Program-made: the position numbers and the translations under genes
Part shown: positions 1 to 6,335 of the stretch, one piece after another
Layout of the letters: each line of letters begins with the position of its first letter
Position numbering within the stretch: the stretch's first letter is position 1
The notes under the pieces: model-generated
Databases searched by the model: none
The model's input: only the letters and a program-made list of their open reading frames with translations
What the model was told of the DNA's origin: nothing
NCBI GenBank assembly: GCA_027036755.1
Contig: JALWDV010000611.1
Location: forward strand, 1 to 8,760
DNA length: 8,760 nt
Direction of reading: 5' to 3'
Source of the DNA: Anaerolineae bacterium
Lineage (GTDB): Bacteria > Chloroflexota > Anaerolineae > J102

Positions 1-2246
1 GGAGTAAATGTCGGAGAGGAAGTGGGGGTGGGCGGCATGGCCGTAGTAGCGATCTGACGATAACGCACCAGCAACACCGGGCGCTTATCCGCCGCGCCTT
101 CGCGCCCGACAAAACTATATCCTACGTTGCCATTTACAGCCGTCGCGCCCAGAATGAGCCCACGATTGCTCGATGGAGCCTCGTACCAGCCTCGAACGAC
201 ATCGGTGACATTCCAGGTTATGGGCCCGCTGGCGGGCAGGCGCCGCGAGGCGATGGGATTCGGGTTGCGGTCTGCATCGCCGTGAGCGCCTGGGCTCTGC
301 CAGGCGACGCCCGCGGCAGCCTGCTTGTGGGTGACCTGATACTCATTCCAGGCTCGCCGCAACACATAAACATCCCCCGTCAACAGATTTGCATTGCTGC
401 GACCGCTGACCCAAAGTCGAAGCTTCGCTTCATCGATCTGGATGTTGGCGGGCAAGGATGCCAGATCGAATTGAAGGAGGGATTGCTCGACGTCGCCATT
501 GCGAACCCGCAAAACGCCGCTGCCGTAATTCGTGTCGGGATGCCACTCGCTGATGTAGGCGTCGGCGCGGGCGGGCGCATTCACCAGGATTTGGCCCACA
601 GGCGTCGCAGTTGGGAGCGCCGTGGGCGTCGCTGTCGCCGTGGGAGTGGGCGTGGGGCCGGGCGTGTTGGTGGGAATGGGCGTGCCGGGCGGCGGCGTGG
701 GTGTGGGCGTCGCCTGCTGCAGCCAGCGTTGCTGCGCCGGATTCACGCAATCATTGGAGTTGGGGTGACTCAGCGGGTTGATGGATGGCCACGACATGCC
801 GCCAAAAAAGGAGGGCTTGCCTCCGAGGTAATAACTGTTGGGGATGTTGTGGTCCGAGATACCCGGATCCCATTGCACCATCTCCTCCTGATAGTTGCCA
901 TGCACGATGGTGTCCTGCACGTCTGGATCGATCTGGATGATGTTGGGATTCCAGCTCAGTACATTCCCCACGACATTCTGCGTGTGAGACTTGTTTTTGA
1001 TCTGAATGCCTTCCTTCTGGACGCAATTACGAAGAAAGGTGTTGCCGGGCCCAGACATCCCCCAGGCGTCGGAAACATTCACCTCTTGCATGATGTTCCC
1101 TTCGAACAGATTGTAGGATGCGAAATGTCCATGCACAGAGGTGTCGGTGAAATAGCTGTGTTTGTCGGTGGAGTAATTGTAACCAAAGACATTACCGCTG
1201 GCCCCCACCTGCACGACGATTGAATGACGAAAATTGCGAAAGATGTTGTTCTCGACCAGACAACCGGTGCTGTGTTTTTCGAGATTCACGCCATAACCCT
1301 GGCCGCCGCTGCCGTAGCCCCAGGAATCGTGAAAATAGCTATCGCGAATCTCGCAACGATAAGTGTTGATGCCCAACACATGGCTTTCGAGCACATATTC
1401 GCTCTCGATGTTTTTTATCCAGACGAATGCAGCGTTGTAGAGCAAGATCATCTGGCCCGGGCCTTTATCCAGACGCTTGAGATGGAGATTTTCCACGCCC
1501 GAACGAGTGATCATGCCCACCCGACGGATGCGGGGATTGCGTCGGGCCTCGTAAGCATAATGCAACGGCTGCTCGATGGTGAGACGATTGCCGCTGATCG
1601 ATACGATCTTCACCATCTCCCCCACGGCGTCTTTGGCCCACGAAGCGCCATCGATGGTTCCATCGTTGCTCTCGAGAATCTCGGCGTAATCGCCTGCGCT
1701 GAAAGAGGATGCATTGGCCACCGTCAGAGATGTGGAATTGTGCGTGTAGCCGCTGGTGACGTTGACGAAACCGCCATAATCCCAGGCCAGAATTTTGATG
1801 CCGGCCACCGGATTGGCGTAAGCGCCGAGATTGAAATTCAGGTAAGTCGAGCGAGGCCCGTCGCCGCGCAGCACAACGTTGGAAGGCAGATAAAGCGCGC
1901 CGTCATTGTGGGTGCGGCTTTTGATGTCATAGCTGCCCGCGGGCAAATACACCGCACCGCCGCCAGCGTCTCGCGCCGCGTAAATCGCGTCCTGGATGGC
2001 CTGGCGATCATCCCTGCCGTCGTTGGGAACAGCGCCATAATCCCGCACATTGGCGACAACCGAATAATGGGGAATGTTCATGCCCGGCATCCAATTGATT
2101 TTCCGGTACGATGGGATGATTCGGTCGATAGAATCATCATTTGCCATGGACGGTGAGGGACTTGCCAACGCGGATACTAACGCAAACGCCAGACTGGCGA
2201 GAAGAACAGCGGGGAGCAGCAACAACGTCTTTTTTCTGAGATTCAT
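1..2246 (-). CDS. Secreted right-handed beta-helix (pectate-lyase-3-like) protein with Thr/Pro linkers and DNRLRE domain, C-terminus beyond window
   Basis: The frame is open for 748 codons from the ATG at 2246 to the left edge, so the C-terminus is missing. Residues 1-28 form a signal peptide (LRKK, then a Leu/Ala core, probable cleavage after ALA at 26-28). Residues about 66-110 (RDYGAVPNDGRDD, then GGGAVYLPAGSY) and GDGPRST near 130 match the start of the Pectate_lyase_3/GH28-related beta-helix fold. Asn/Gly-rich rungs follow to about residue 480. A Thr/Pro linker spans about 512-550. A DNRLRE/CBM96-like beta-sandwich follows at about 553-732 (DAYISEWHPDTNYGSG, later LLQFDLASLP, ending PVLLVRY). 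A second Pro/Thr linker then leads off the edge, so another domain or surface anchor probably follows. It is likely exported and binds or cleaves polysaccharide. The substrate is unknown and I could not assign a catalytic Asp/Lys/Arg set, so it may be non-enzymatic. Confidence 0.9.
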   Translation of the reverse strand, partial: MNLRKKTLLLLPAVLLASLAFALVSALASPSPSMANDDSIDRIIPSYRKINWMPGMNIPHYSVVANVRDYGAVPNDGRDDRQAIQDAIYAARDAGGGAVYLPAGSYDIKSRTHNDGALYLPSNVVLRGDGPRSTYLNFNLGAYANPVAGIKILAWDYGGFVNVTSGYTHNSTSLTVANASSFSAGDYAEILESNDGTIDGASWAKDAVGEMVKIVSISGNRLTIEQPLHYAYEARRNPRIRRVGMITRSGVENLHLKRLDKGPGQMILLYNAAFVWIKNIESEYVLESHVLGINTYRCEIRDSYFHDSWGYGSGGQGYGVNLEKHSTGCLVENNIFRNFRHSIVVQVGASGNVFGYNYSTDKHSYFTDTSVHGHFASYNLFEGNIMQEVNVSDAWGMSGPGNTFLRNCVQKEGIQIKNKSHTQNVVGNVLSWNPNIIQIDPDVQDTIVHGNYQEEMVQWDPGISDHNIPNSYYLGGKPSFFGGMSWPSINPLSHPNSNDCVNPAQQRWLQQATPTPTPPPGTPIPTNTPGPTPTPTATATPTALPTATPVGQILVNAPARADAYISEWHPDTNYGSGVLRVRNGDVEQSLLQFDLASLPANIQIDEAKLRLWVSGRSNANLLTGDVYVLRRAWNEYQVTHKQAAAGVAWQSPGAHGDADRNPNPIASRRLPASGPITWNVTDVVRGWYEAPSSNRGLILGATAVNGNVGYSFVGREGAADKRPVLLVRYRQIATTAMPPTPTSSPTFT

Positions 2247-2247
2247 T

Positions 2248-2255
2248 GATCACCT
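2248..2255 (-). promoter_or_regulatory. Extended Shine-Dalgarno of the beta-helix gene
   Basis: On the minus strand AGGTGATC lies one base before the ATG at 2246. It is complementary to the GATCACCT stretch at the 3' end of 16S rRNA, which is the downstream part of the extended anti-SD rather than the usual GGAGG core. This supports the chosen start, which also gives a standard signal peptide. Confidence 0.6.
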
Positions 2256-2279
2256 GTAAATGCGAAAGAGAGGGGCGAG

Positions 2280-2300
2280 AAAAGAGAGACGTCCTCTTTT
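2280..2300. repeat. Perfect 7-7-7 inverted repeat in the divergent promoter region
   Basis: AAAAGAG, a 7-base centre containing GACGTC, then CTCTTTT. It lies 34 bases upstream of the beta-helix start codon, in the gap between divergent genes. It could be an operator or a 5'-UTR hairpin, or it could be chance in a purine-rich stretch. No known regulator is recognised. Confidence 0.3.
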
Positions 2301-2404
2301 AGGTTTAACGTTCGGAAACGGGAAAAGGATATGGGGGAGCGCGTTTTTTGCAGATGATCTCAGACGCATCCGTCCCGCCTCTTTCTTCACAGATTGCCAT
2401 AACA

Positions 2405-2413
2405 TGGTAGAAT
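2405..2413 (+). promoter_or_regulatory. Possible extended -10 promoter of the cNMP/PH-domain gene
   Basis: TGGTAGAAT has the TGn extension followed by TAGAAT, five of six matches to TATAAT. No good -35 is present at 16-18 bases spacing, as expected for an extended -10 promoter. Transcription would begin near 2420, leaving a leader of about 44 bases before the ATG at 2464. This is consensus matching only. The rest of the 217-base gap shows no other convincing element apart from the dyad at 2280-2300. Confidence 0.35.
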
Positions 2414-2420
2414 AGCTATG

Positions 2421-2471
2421 ATGAACGTGGAAAAGCCCCCGTCCAGCCCCCCATACCGCCATCATGACTGA
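2421..2471 (+). CDS. Possible 16-residue leader peptide overlapping the next start
   Basis: ATG at 2421 (also ATG at 2418 in the same frame) reads MNVEKPPSSPPYRHHD and stops at TGA 2469-2471. The stop lies just past the ATG at 2464 of the large gene, in a different frame, with an 8-base overlap. If transcription starts near 2420 this ORF would be essentially leaderless. The large gene lacks a visible Shine-Dalgarno, so termination and reinitiation from this ORF is one way it could be translated. The ORF is short and Pro-rich and may be coincidental. Confidence 0.2.
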   Translation: MNVEKPPSSPPYRHHD

Positions 2472-4911
2472 TTTCACGCCCGAAGCGACTCCCCAAGTCA
2501 AACTCATTGCCCAGGAGCTGGCGGAATTTCACATCTTCAAGGGCATTCCCTTGGAAGAGCTCCAGCTTCTGAACGCGTCCAGACCCAAACCCGTGCGCCC
2601 GGGCGTCACGCTGTTTCGCCAGGGCGACATCATTTCACGCATCTTTCTGGTCAGGCGGGGAGAGATCGAGCTGGTGCGGACGGATGAACAGGGACGCGTC
2701 CTGCGCCGAATCGTCCGTCCCGGCCAGGTGTTGGGACGTCTGGAACTGGACGCAACCGAAGGACAGTTGGGCGCCGCAAAAACTCTGGACACGGTCGAAT
2801 TTCTGGTGGTGGATATCGCATCTCTGGCGAGGCTGAGAGCGCGCTATCCGCAATTGCAAAGCAACTTCGATCGCAGCGATGTCATTGGCCATTTGCGGGG
2901 CAACCCCTATTTCGCCCCCCTCTCCGATATCGAGATCAAGTGGATCAGCGACATCCTGGTCGTGGATCTGGTGGAGCCTCGAACCACTATTTGTTGGAAA
3001 AACGCGAAGTTCGATGACATTGTGATCATCCGTCAGGGCCGCGTGCGGCTTGCATCGGGCGCCAGAGAGCGTTGGGTTAGCGCGGGCTCGGTTATCGGAT
3101 ACCAGGAAGTCCTCGCCAAATCACCATGCCGCTACACAGCGACGGTCGCAAACAAGACTCAGCTCTTTCGGCTGCCAAAAGATGATTTTCTGGCGATCAT
3201 TCGCCTGCATCAGCACCACGATTGGACCGTTCCGCCCATTCCCGTCGAATCGTTTTTGCGACGGGCGCCGCTCTTCAGAGAACTCACCGATGAAGACATA
3301 CGGCGTCTTGCGGGTTTTGTCATGCAAATTCATTACCACAACCCGCATCAAACCATCATTCGGGCCGGAAAGACGGATCACTATTACTACATCCTCGCCC
3401 GCGGCTCCGCCCTGAAGCAGATTGTGGACGACAACAATCAGGTGGAAGCGTCGATGGCCATTGGCAGCGGAGCCAGCTTCGGCGAGAGGTCGCTGCTGTT
3501 TGGCGATCCAGCGGATGAAACGGTCGAGACTCTCGAACCCACAGACTGGCTTCGCATCCACCGTCTGGATTTTCAGCTTTATCTGGAGACGTATCCAGAC
3601 GCCAAACAGCGCCTGTCATTGTCTGAGGAGCTGAAGAAGCGGCTGGAAAAACGCGTTCATCGGGATTCCTGGCAACGCGAAGATGAAGAAATCCTGTCCA
3701 AGCGTCGTCGCCATTGGATTGTGCTGCTCAAGCGCCTGATGATCGTATTTTTGTTGCTTTTCATTCACTTCATCATCGCAGGCATCATTCGCCTAGCGAC
3801 CGGAAACTGGCATGTCTGGCAAAATATCCTTTTCGCAGTCTTTTACGCGATGCCATTGACCGCCTGGATCGTGCTGGATTACAGTAACGATTATCATATC
3901 GTCACCAATCGCCGCATCATCCATCAGGAGAAAATCGTCTTCATCAAAGAACGACGTTTTTCGGCGCCAATAGAACAGATACAGGAAATTTCCATTGAAC
4001 GCGATCTTCTGGCGAAATTCCTGCGATATGGCGATCTGGTCATCAGCACAGCCGCCACCGAGGGGAAAGTCGTATTCGACTACCATCCCAACCCGACCGA
4101 GGCCCATGACATCATCATCAAGGAGATGACGCGTCTCAAAAAATACGGCATTTCGGAACAGCAGGAGGCGATCCAAAAGCAATTGCAGGAACGCTTGCAT
4201 CTGGGATTGGAGGAGCGGCTTGACGAGCGGGCGCTGATGGAGCCCGTGCGAGTCAGGAAAATCAAGCGACCGCGCAACGTGCCTTTTATACGGCTGTTGG
4301 GGCTGCAAGAGGAGCCTGGAAATCGCCTGGTCTGGCGGCGTCACTGGTTCGGGCTCATCCTTACGATAATTCCCGCCTTCGTTGCGACCCTGCTCAGCAC
4401 CTTCCTCCTCATAGCCTTTGCTGCAGGTCTTATTTTTCCTAATTGGCCCCCAAAAGCGCAGATATCGATGGTTTTCGTCTGGATCGTGGCCCTTTTCATC
4501 AGCCTGTTTTGGCTGTGGTGGCAATGGGAGGATTGGGAGAATGATCGCTATATTGTCTCGGATCAACTCATCGAGCGGATCAGCAAAAAACCGTTATGGT
4601 TCGATGAACAGCGGATTTCTCTCAACATCGAACGCGTGCAAAATGTCGATTTCCGGCGTCCCAATCCCCTGGCGTATATCTTCGATTTCGGGGATGTGAA
4701 TATCCAGACCGCCGCGCAGGAGGGCATGGTGACCTTTGGCTTCGTGCCCGCTCCTGACGAGGTGCAGTTCGAGATATTCCATCGTATCCGGGATTATGAG
4801 GAAAATCTGGAAAAAAGACGTCAGAAAGAGCAGAAGAATGATTTTGTCGAATGGCTGGAAGCCTATCACAAGCTGGTGAGCAGGGAACGCAATCAACACA
4901 ACGGCGATTGA
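2464..4911 (+). CDS. Membrane protein with three cNMP-binding-like domains and a duplicated [2 TM + bacterial PH] unit
   Basis: 815 residues. Three cNMP-binding-fold domains occupy about 20-125, 146-245 and 266-380 (repeated pattern of APL or NPYF, then LSD/LTDEDI, a Gly-rich beta-roll and a closing helix). A charged coiled stretch runs 385-416. Helices at about 418-440 and 452-472 lead into a bacterial PH domain at 474-557 (YHIVTNRRIIHQEK, then FRYGDLVIST-type ending RYGDLVIST). A charged linker at 558-620 follows, then helices at 628-658 and 667-688 and a second PH domain at 692-780 (DRYIVSDQLIERISKK, then FDFGDVNIQTA). No enzymatic domain is visible. It is probably an inner-membrane protein with cytoplasmic sensor and PH domains. 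Key ligand residues are split: domain 2 keeps the Arg (R223 in PCRYTATV) but not FGE, while domain 3 keeps FGE (339-341) but has PADE in place of PR. Cyclic-nucleotide binding is therefore doubtful. No strong RBS precedes the ATG. Confidence 0.9.
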   Translation: MTDFTPEATPQVKLIAQELAEFHIFKGIPLEELQLLNASRPKPVRPGVTLFRQGDIISRIFLVRRGEIELVRTDEQGRVLRRIVRPGQVLGRLELDATEGQLGAAKTLDTVEFLVVDIASLARLRARYPQLQSNFDRSDVIGHLRGNPYFAPLSDIEIKWISDILVVDLVEPRTTICWKNAKFDDIVIIRQGRVRLASGARERWVSAGSVIGYQEVLAKSPCRYTATVANKTQLFRLPKDDFLAIIRLHQHHDWTVPPIPVESFLRRAPLFRELTDEDIRRLAGFVMQIHYHNPHQTIIRAGKTDHYYYILARGSALKQIVDDNNQVEASMAIGSGASFGERSLLFGDPADETVETLEPTDWLRIHRLDFQLYLETYPDAKQRLSLSEELKKRLEKRVHRDSWQREDEEILSKRRRHWIVLLKRLMIVFLLLFIHFIIAGIIRLATGNWHVWQNILFAVFYAMPLTAWIVLDYSNDYHIVTNRRIIHQEKIVFIKERRFSAPIEQIQEISIERDLLAKFLRYGDLVISTAATEGKVVFDYHPNPTEAHDIIIKEMTRLKKYGISEQQEAIQKQLQERLHLGLEERLDERALMEPVRVRKIKRPRNVPFIRLLGLQEEPGNRLVWRRHWFGLILTIIPAFVATLLSTFLLIAFAAGLIFPNWPPKAQISMVFVWIVALFISLFWLWWQWEDWENDRYIVSDQLIERISKKPLWFDEQRISLNIERVQNVDFRRPNPLAYIFDFGDVNIQTAAQEGMVTFGFVPAPDEVQFEIFHRIRDYEENLEKRRQKEQKNDFVEWLEAYHKLVSRERNQHNGD

Positions 4912-4934
4912 CGCACCGATGCAGCTTATTCGCG

Positions 4935-5046
4935 TATGTGTCATTCTAAACGAAGCGAAGCATGTCCTGAGCGCAGCCGAAGGGAATCTTCTCCTTTGCA
5001 GACGCCGAGATTCTTCGGTCGCTACGCCCCCTCAGAATGACACATA
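4935..5046. repeat. Palindromic element A with 13-bp perfect terminal inverted repeats
   Basis: TATGTGTCATTCT at 4935-4947 is exactly inverted at 5034-5046. Inside, the left half (GCGCAGCCGAAGGGAATCTT) is related to the reverse complement of the right half (around 5007-5030, GATTCTTCGGTCGCTACGC), so most of the 112 bases can fold into one long imperfect hairpin. The GTCATTCT...GCGAAG wording resembles intergenic repeats that are common in Chloroflexota and other phyla. It sits just after the stop of the cNMP/PH gene, in a convergent gap, and could act as a bidirectional terminator, although no T-tract follows. No ORF is inside, so it would be a non-autonomous (MITE-like) element. Confidence 0.7.
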
Positions 5047-5091
5047 TAAGCGTCTGGCTTCTTTACCAAGAATGAACGCGCCCCAATAATA

Positions 5092-5262
5092 TGGGTGTGT
5101 CCAATTTCGGTTGGAAGTTCGCCCGGCGATGAAGTCGCCGGGCTACAAAACAGCGCCGGATAAATCCGGCTAGCCCCGAAGGGGCGCTGTTTCTAGCTGG
5201 GGGACTTTATCCCCCGGCGCTGGCGGCGTTGCTGTTTCTTCAACCAAAATAGGACGCACCCA
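5092..5262. repeat. Palindromic element B: 26-base imperfect terminal inverted repeats enclosing several hairpins
   Basis: Left arm 5092-5117 and the inverted right arm 5238-5262 match at 22 of 26 columns with one gap. Inside are a 9-bp perfect hairpin (5121-5143, GCCCGGCGA/TCGCCGGGC), a three-way junction (5148-5192) and a 6-bp hairpin (5199-5215, GGGGGA/TCCCCC). CAGCGCCGG (5151-5159) can alternatively pair with CCGGCGCTG (5214-5222). The right arm ends 2 bases before the stop codon of the editing-domain gene. No coding capacity is seen. It is likely a mobile non-autonomous element or a structured RNA; no transposase is nearby. Confidence 0.65.
5148..5192. other. Compact three-way-junction fold inside element B
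   Basis: AAACAGC (5148-5154) pairs perfectly with GCTGTTT (5186-5192). Directly inside are GCCGGA-TAAA-TCCGGC (5155-5170), a TA spacer, and GCCCC-GAA-GGGGC (5173-5185). Only two junction bases remain unpaired. All stems are perfect, and the fold is possible on either strand. This is pairing by eye, with no energy calculation. Confidence 0.5.
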
Positions 5263-5264
5263 AA

Positions 5265-5672
5265 TCATATCTCTTTGTACACTTTGGCCAGGCTTTCGCC
5301 ATACACATCCAGTTGCCAGGAGCAAAAATAGCCGAATGGCGTGAGCGAAACGTGGTAGCCGGTCTTTTCCAGCCGCTGCGCCATCTCGTCGAGAAGCTGT
5401 TGCGCGAATTCGGAAGATGCGTTTTGGCCGCCAAGATGGGTGAATGAGTGCAGGACGATATTTTCGAAGCCTTTCTTGTTGGCCAGCCATTTGAGATGTT
5501 TGAGCAGATGACGAAAGGCCCGGGAGCGATCCGCTTCATCCCTGGCTTCCACCTGGATAAACGCGACGACCGCGTCTGTGGCGGCTCCCGGGTGGGCCGG
5601 AGGCGCGTCCGGCAGAGTCTGGCTGTATGGCTGCCACGAAAAGGAGCGGGCGAGAAAGGTGAGGACGCGCAT
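5265..5672 (-). CDS. Free-standing archaeal-type threonyl-tRNA synthetase editing domain (PF08915-like)
   Basis: 135 residues, close to the length of the N-terminal editing domain of archaeal ThrRS, with no catalytic or anticodon-binding domain attached. From memory of the Pyrococcus domain the match runs throughout: MRVL start, VVAFIQVEARDE (34-45), FENIVLHSFTHL (69-80), and TPFGYFCSWQLDVYGESLAK (111-130). The fold is related to D-aminoacyl-tRNA deacylases, and the known role is hydrolysis of Ser mischarged on tRNA-Thr. His79 aligns with the archaeal active-site His83. The positions matching Tyr120, Lys121 and Glu134 are Phe116, Cys117 and Lys130, so activity may differ. The start at 5672 lies 5 bases after the stop of the upstream gene, which supplies GGGAGG as RBS. 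Family assignment is fairly sure; substrate is inferred only. Confidence 0.8.
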   Translation of the reverse strand: MRVLTFLARSFSWQPYSQTLPDAPPAHPGAATDAVVAFIQVEARDEADRSRAFRHLLKHLKWLANKKGFENIVLHSFTHLGGQNASSEFAQQLLDEMAQRLEKTGYHVSLTPFGYFCSWQLDVYGESLAKVYKEI

Positions 5673-5687
5673 GGAGGCTACGCCTCC
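5673..5687 (-). promoter_or_regulatory. Hairpin covering the stop of the upstream gene and the RBS of the editing-domain gene
   Basis: GGAGGC-GTA-GCCTCC on the minus strand is a perfect 6-bp stem with a 3-base loop. It contains the TAG stop of the helical repeat gene (5680-5678) and the GGAGG that serves as Shine-Dalgarno for the ATG at 5672. In mRNA the RBS would be masked until a ribosome finishing the upstream gene opens the stem. Confidence 0.5.
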
Positions 5688-6229
5688 CGCAACTGCCGCA
5701 ACAGCTCCGCCCGCCGCCGCAGATGGGTGCGGGCCTTGTCATCCTGGGCCTCGAAATCCTCCGCCAGCAGTTTTTCCGCTTCATCGGAATCGAGCAGCGC
5801 CCGATGGGTTTCGAAGGCCCGCCGGGCGGATTCTTCATCCGCGGCCTGTACGAACGCGATGACGGCCCGGGCCAGTGGGGCCTGGCGCTCATAGGCCTTC
5901 ATGGCCCGAATCTCTTTCAGCGCCTCCAGCCGTTGCCGCAGCGCCTCGGCAGTTTCATAATCTCCCATGTCCAGGGCCTTGTCGATGGCCCGCTGCACGG
6001 TGTTGGTGAAGTCATCTGATGTCAGCAATGGAACATGGTCGCTGAGCTCCAGCAGTTCTTCGCGGGACTTGGTGGCGGCGAAGGCGTGGGTGACGCTATC
6101 GAACAGCCATGCTTGATAGGCCGCGCGCAGAGCGGGATCAGCATCCAGCGCGGCGTAGAGCGATGCGTCATCTTTTACGCCTGCGGCCAGCAAACGGTTT
6201 TTCAGGTCTTGGGGAAGGGATGGAAGCAT
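5678..6229 (-). CDS. Uncharacterised helical protein with a duplicated ~60-residue repeat
   Basis: 183 residues, predicted all-helical, cytoplasmic, without signal peptide or membrane segment. Two related repeats are visible: about 48-105 (FAATKSREELLELSDHVPLL, later LRQRLEALKEI) and about 124-182 (FAFVQA-type FVQAADEESARRAFETHRAL, later LRRRAELLRQL). Each reads as Ala-rich helix, Glu-rich helix, HxxLL turn, then an Arg/Leu helix. Repeats of this wording are, from memory, common ahead of CHAT, NB-ARC or TPR domains in Chloroflexota and cyanobacterial proteins, but no such effector domain follows here. It may be a solitary adaptor or the remnant of a longer protein. It precedes the editing-domain gene by 5 bases, so they are probably co-transcribed. 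No clear RBS precedes the ATG at 6229. Function not assigned. Confidence 0.65.
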   Translation of the reverse strand: MLPSLPQDLKNRLLAAGVKDDASLYAALDADPALRAAYQAWLFDSVTHAFAATKSREELLELSDHVPLLTSDDFTNTVQRAIDKALDMGDYETAEALRQRLEALKEIRAMKAYERQAPLARAVIAFVQAADEESARRAFETHRALLDSDEAEKLLAEDFEAQDDKARTHLRRRAELLRQLREA

Positions 6230-6305
6230 AAGGCAACAGAATTTAGTGGCAATGTGGTTTGATAAGATGCGAAAAGTGGCGTGTTAGCGTCTTGGTGAAC
6301 GTCCA

Positions 6306-6335
6306 GAAATGACTCCACTGCAAAAAGGTCATTTC
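6306..6335. repeat. 8-bp perfect inverted repeat upstream of the helical repeat gene
   Basis: GAAATGAC (6306-6313) and GTCATTTC (6328-6335) flank a 14-base spacer, 77 bases upstream of the ATG at 6229. The right arm overlaps the first 3 bases of element C. It could be an operator, a leader hairpin or the edge of an insertion. The remaining sequence at 6230-6305 shows no convincing promoter. Confidence 0.3.

Noticed and set aside
282..2156. Two long plus-strand open frames end to end
   Set aside because: They lie opposite the beta-helix gene, whose minus-strand frame has a signal peptide, recognisable domains and no stop. The plus-strand translations have no recognisable domain and are Arg/Gly-rich opposite the Pro/Thr linker.
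2464..3660. Calling the 815-residue protein a Crp-type cAMP receptor regulator
   Set aside because: There is no helix-turn-helix, membrane helices follow, and none of the three domains has a full phosphate-binding cassette.
3793..4944. Minus-strand open frames of 257 and 116 codons
   Set aside because: They are shadows of the cNMP/PH-domain gene, without domain content or start signals.
5240..5539. Alternative minus-strand frame over the editing-domain gene
   Set aside because: It overlaps the well-supported editing-domain frame and has no recognisable sequence.
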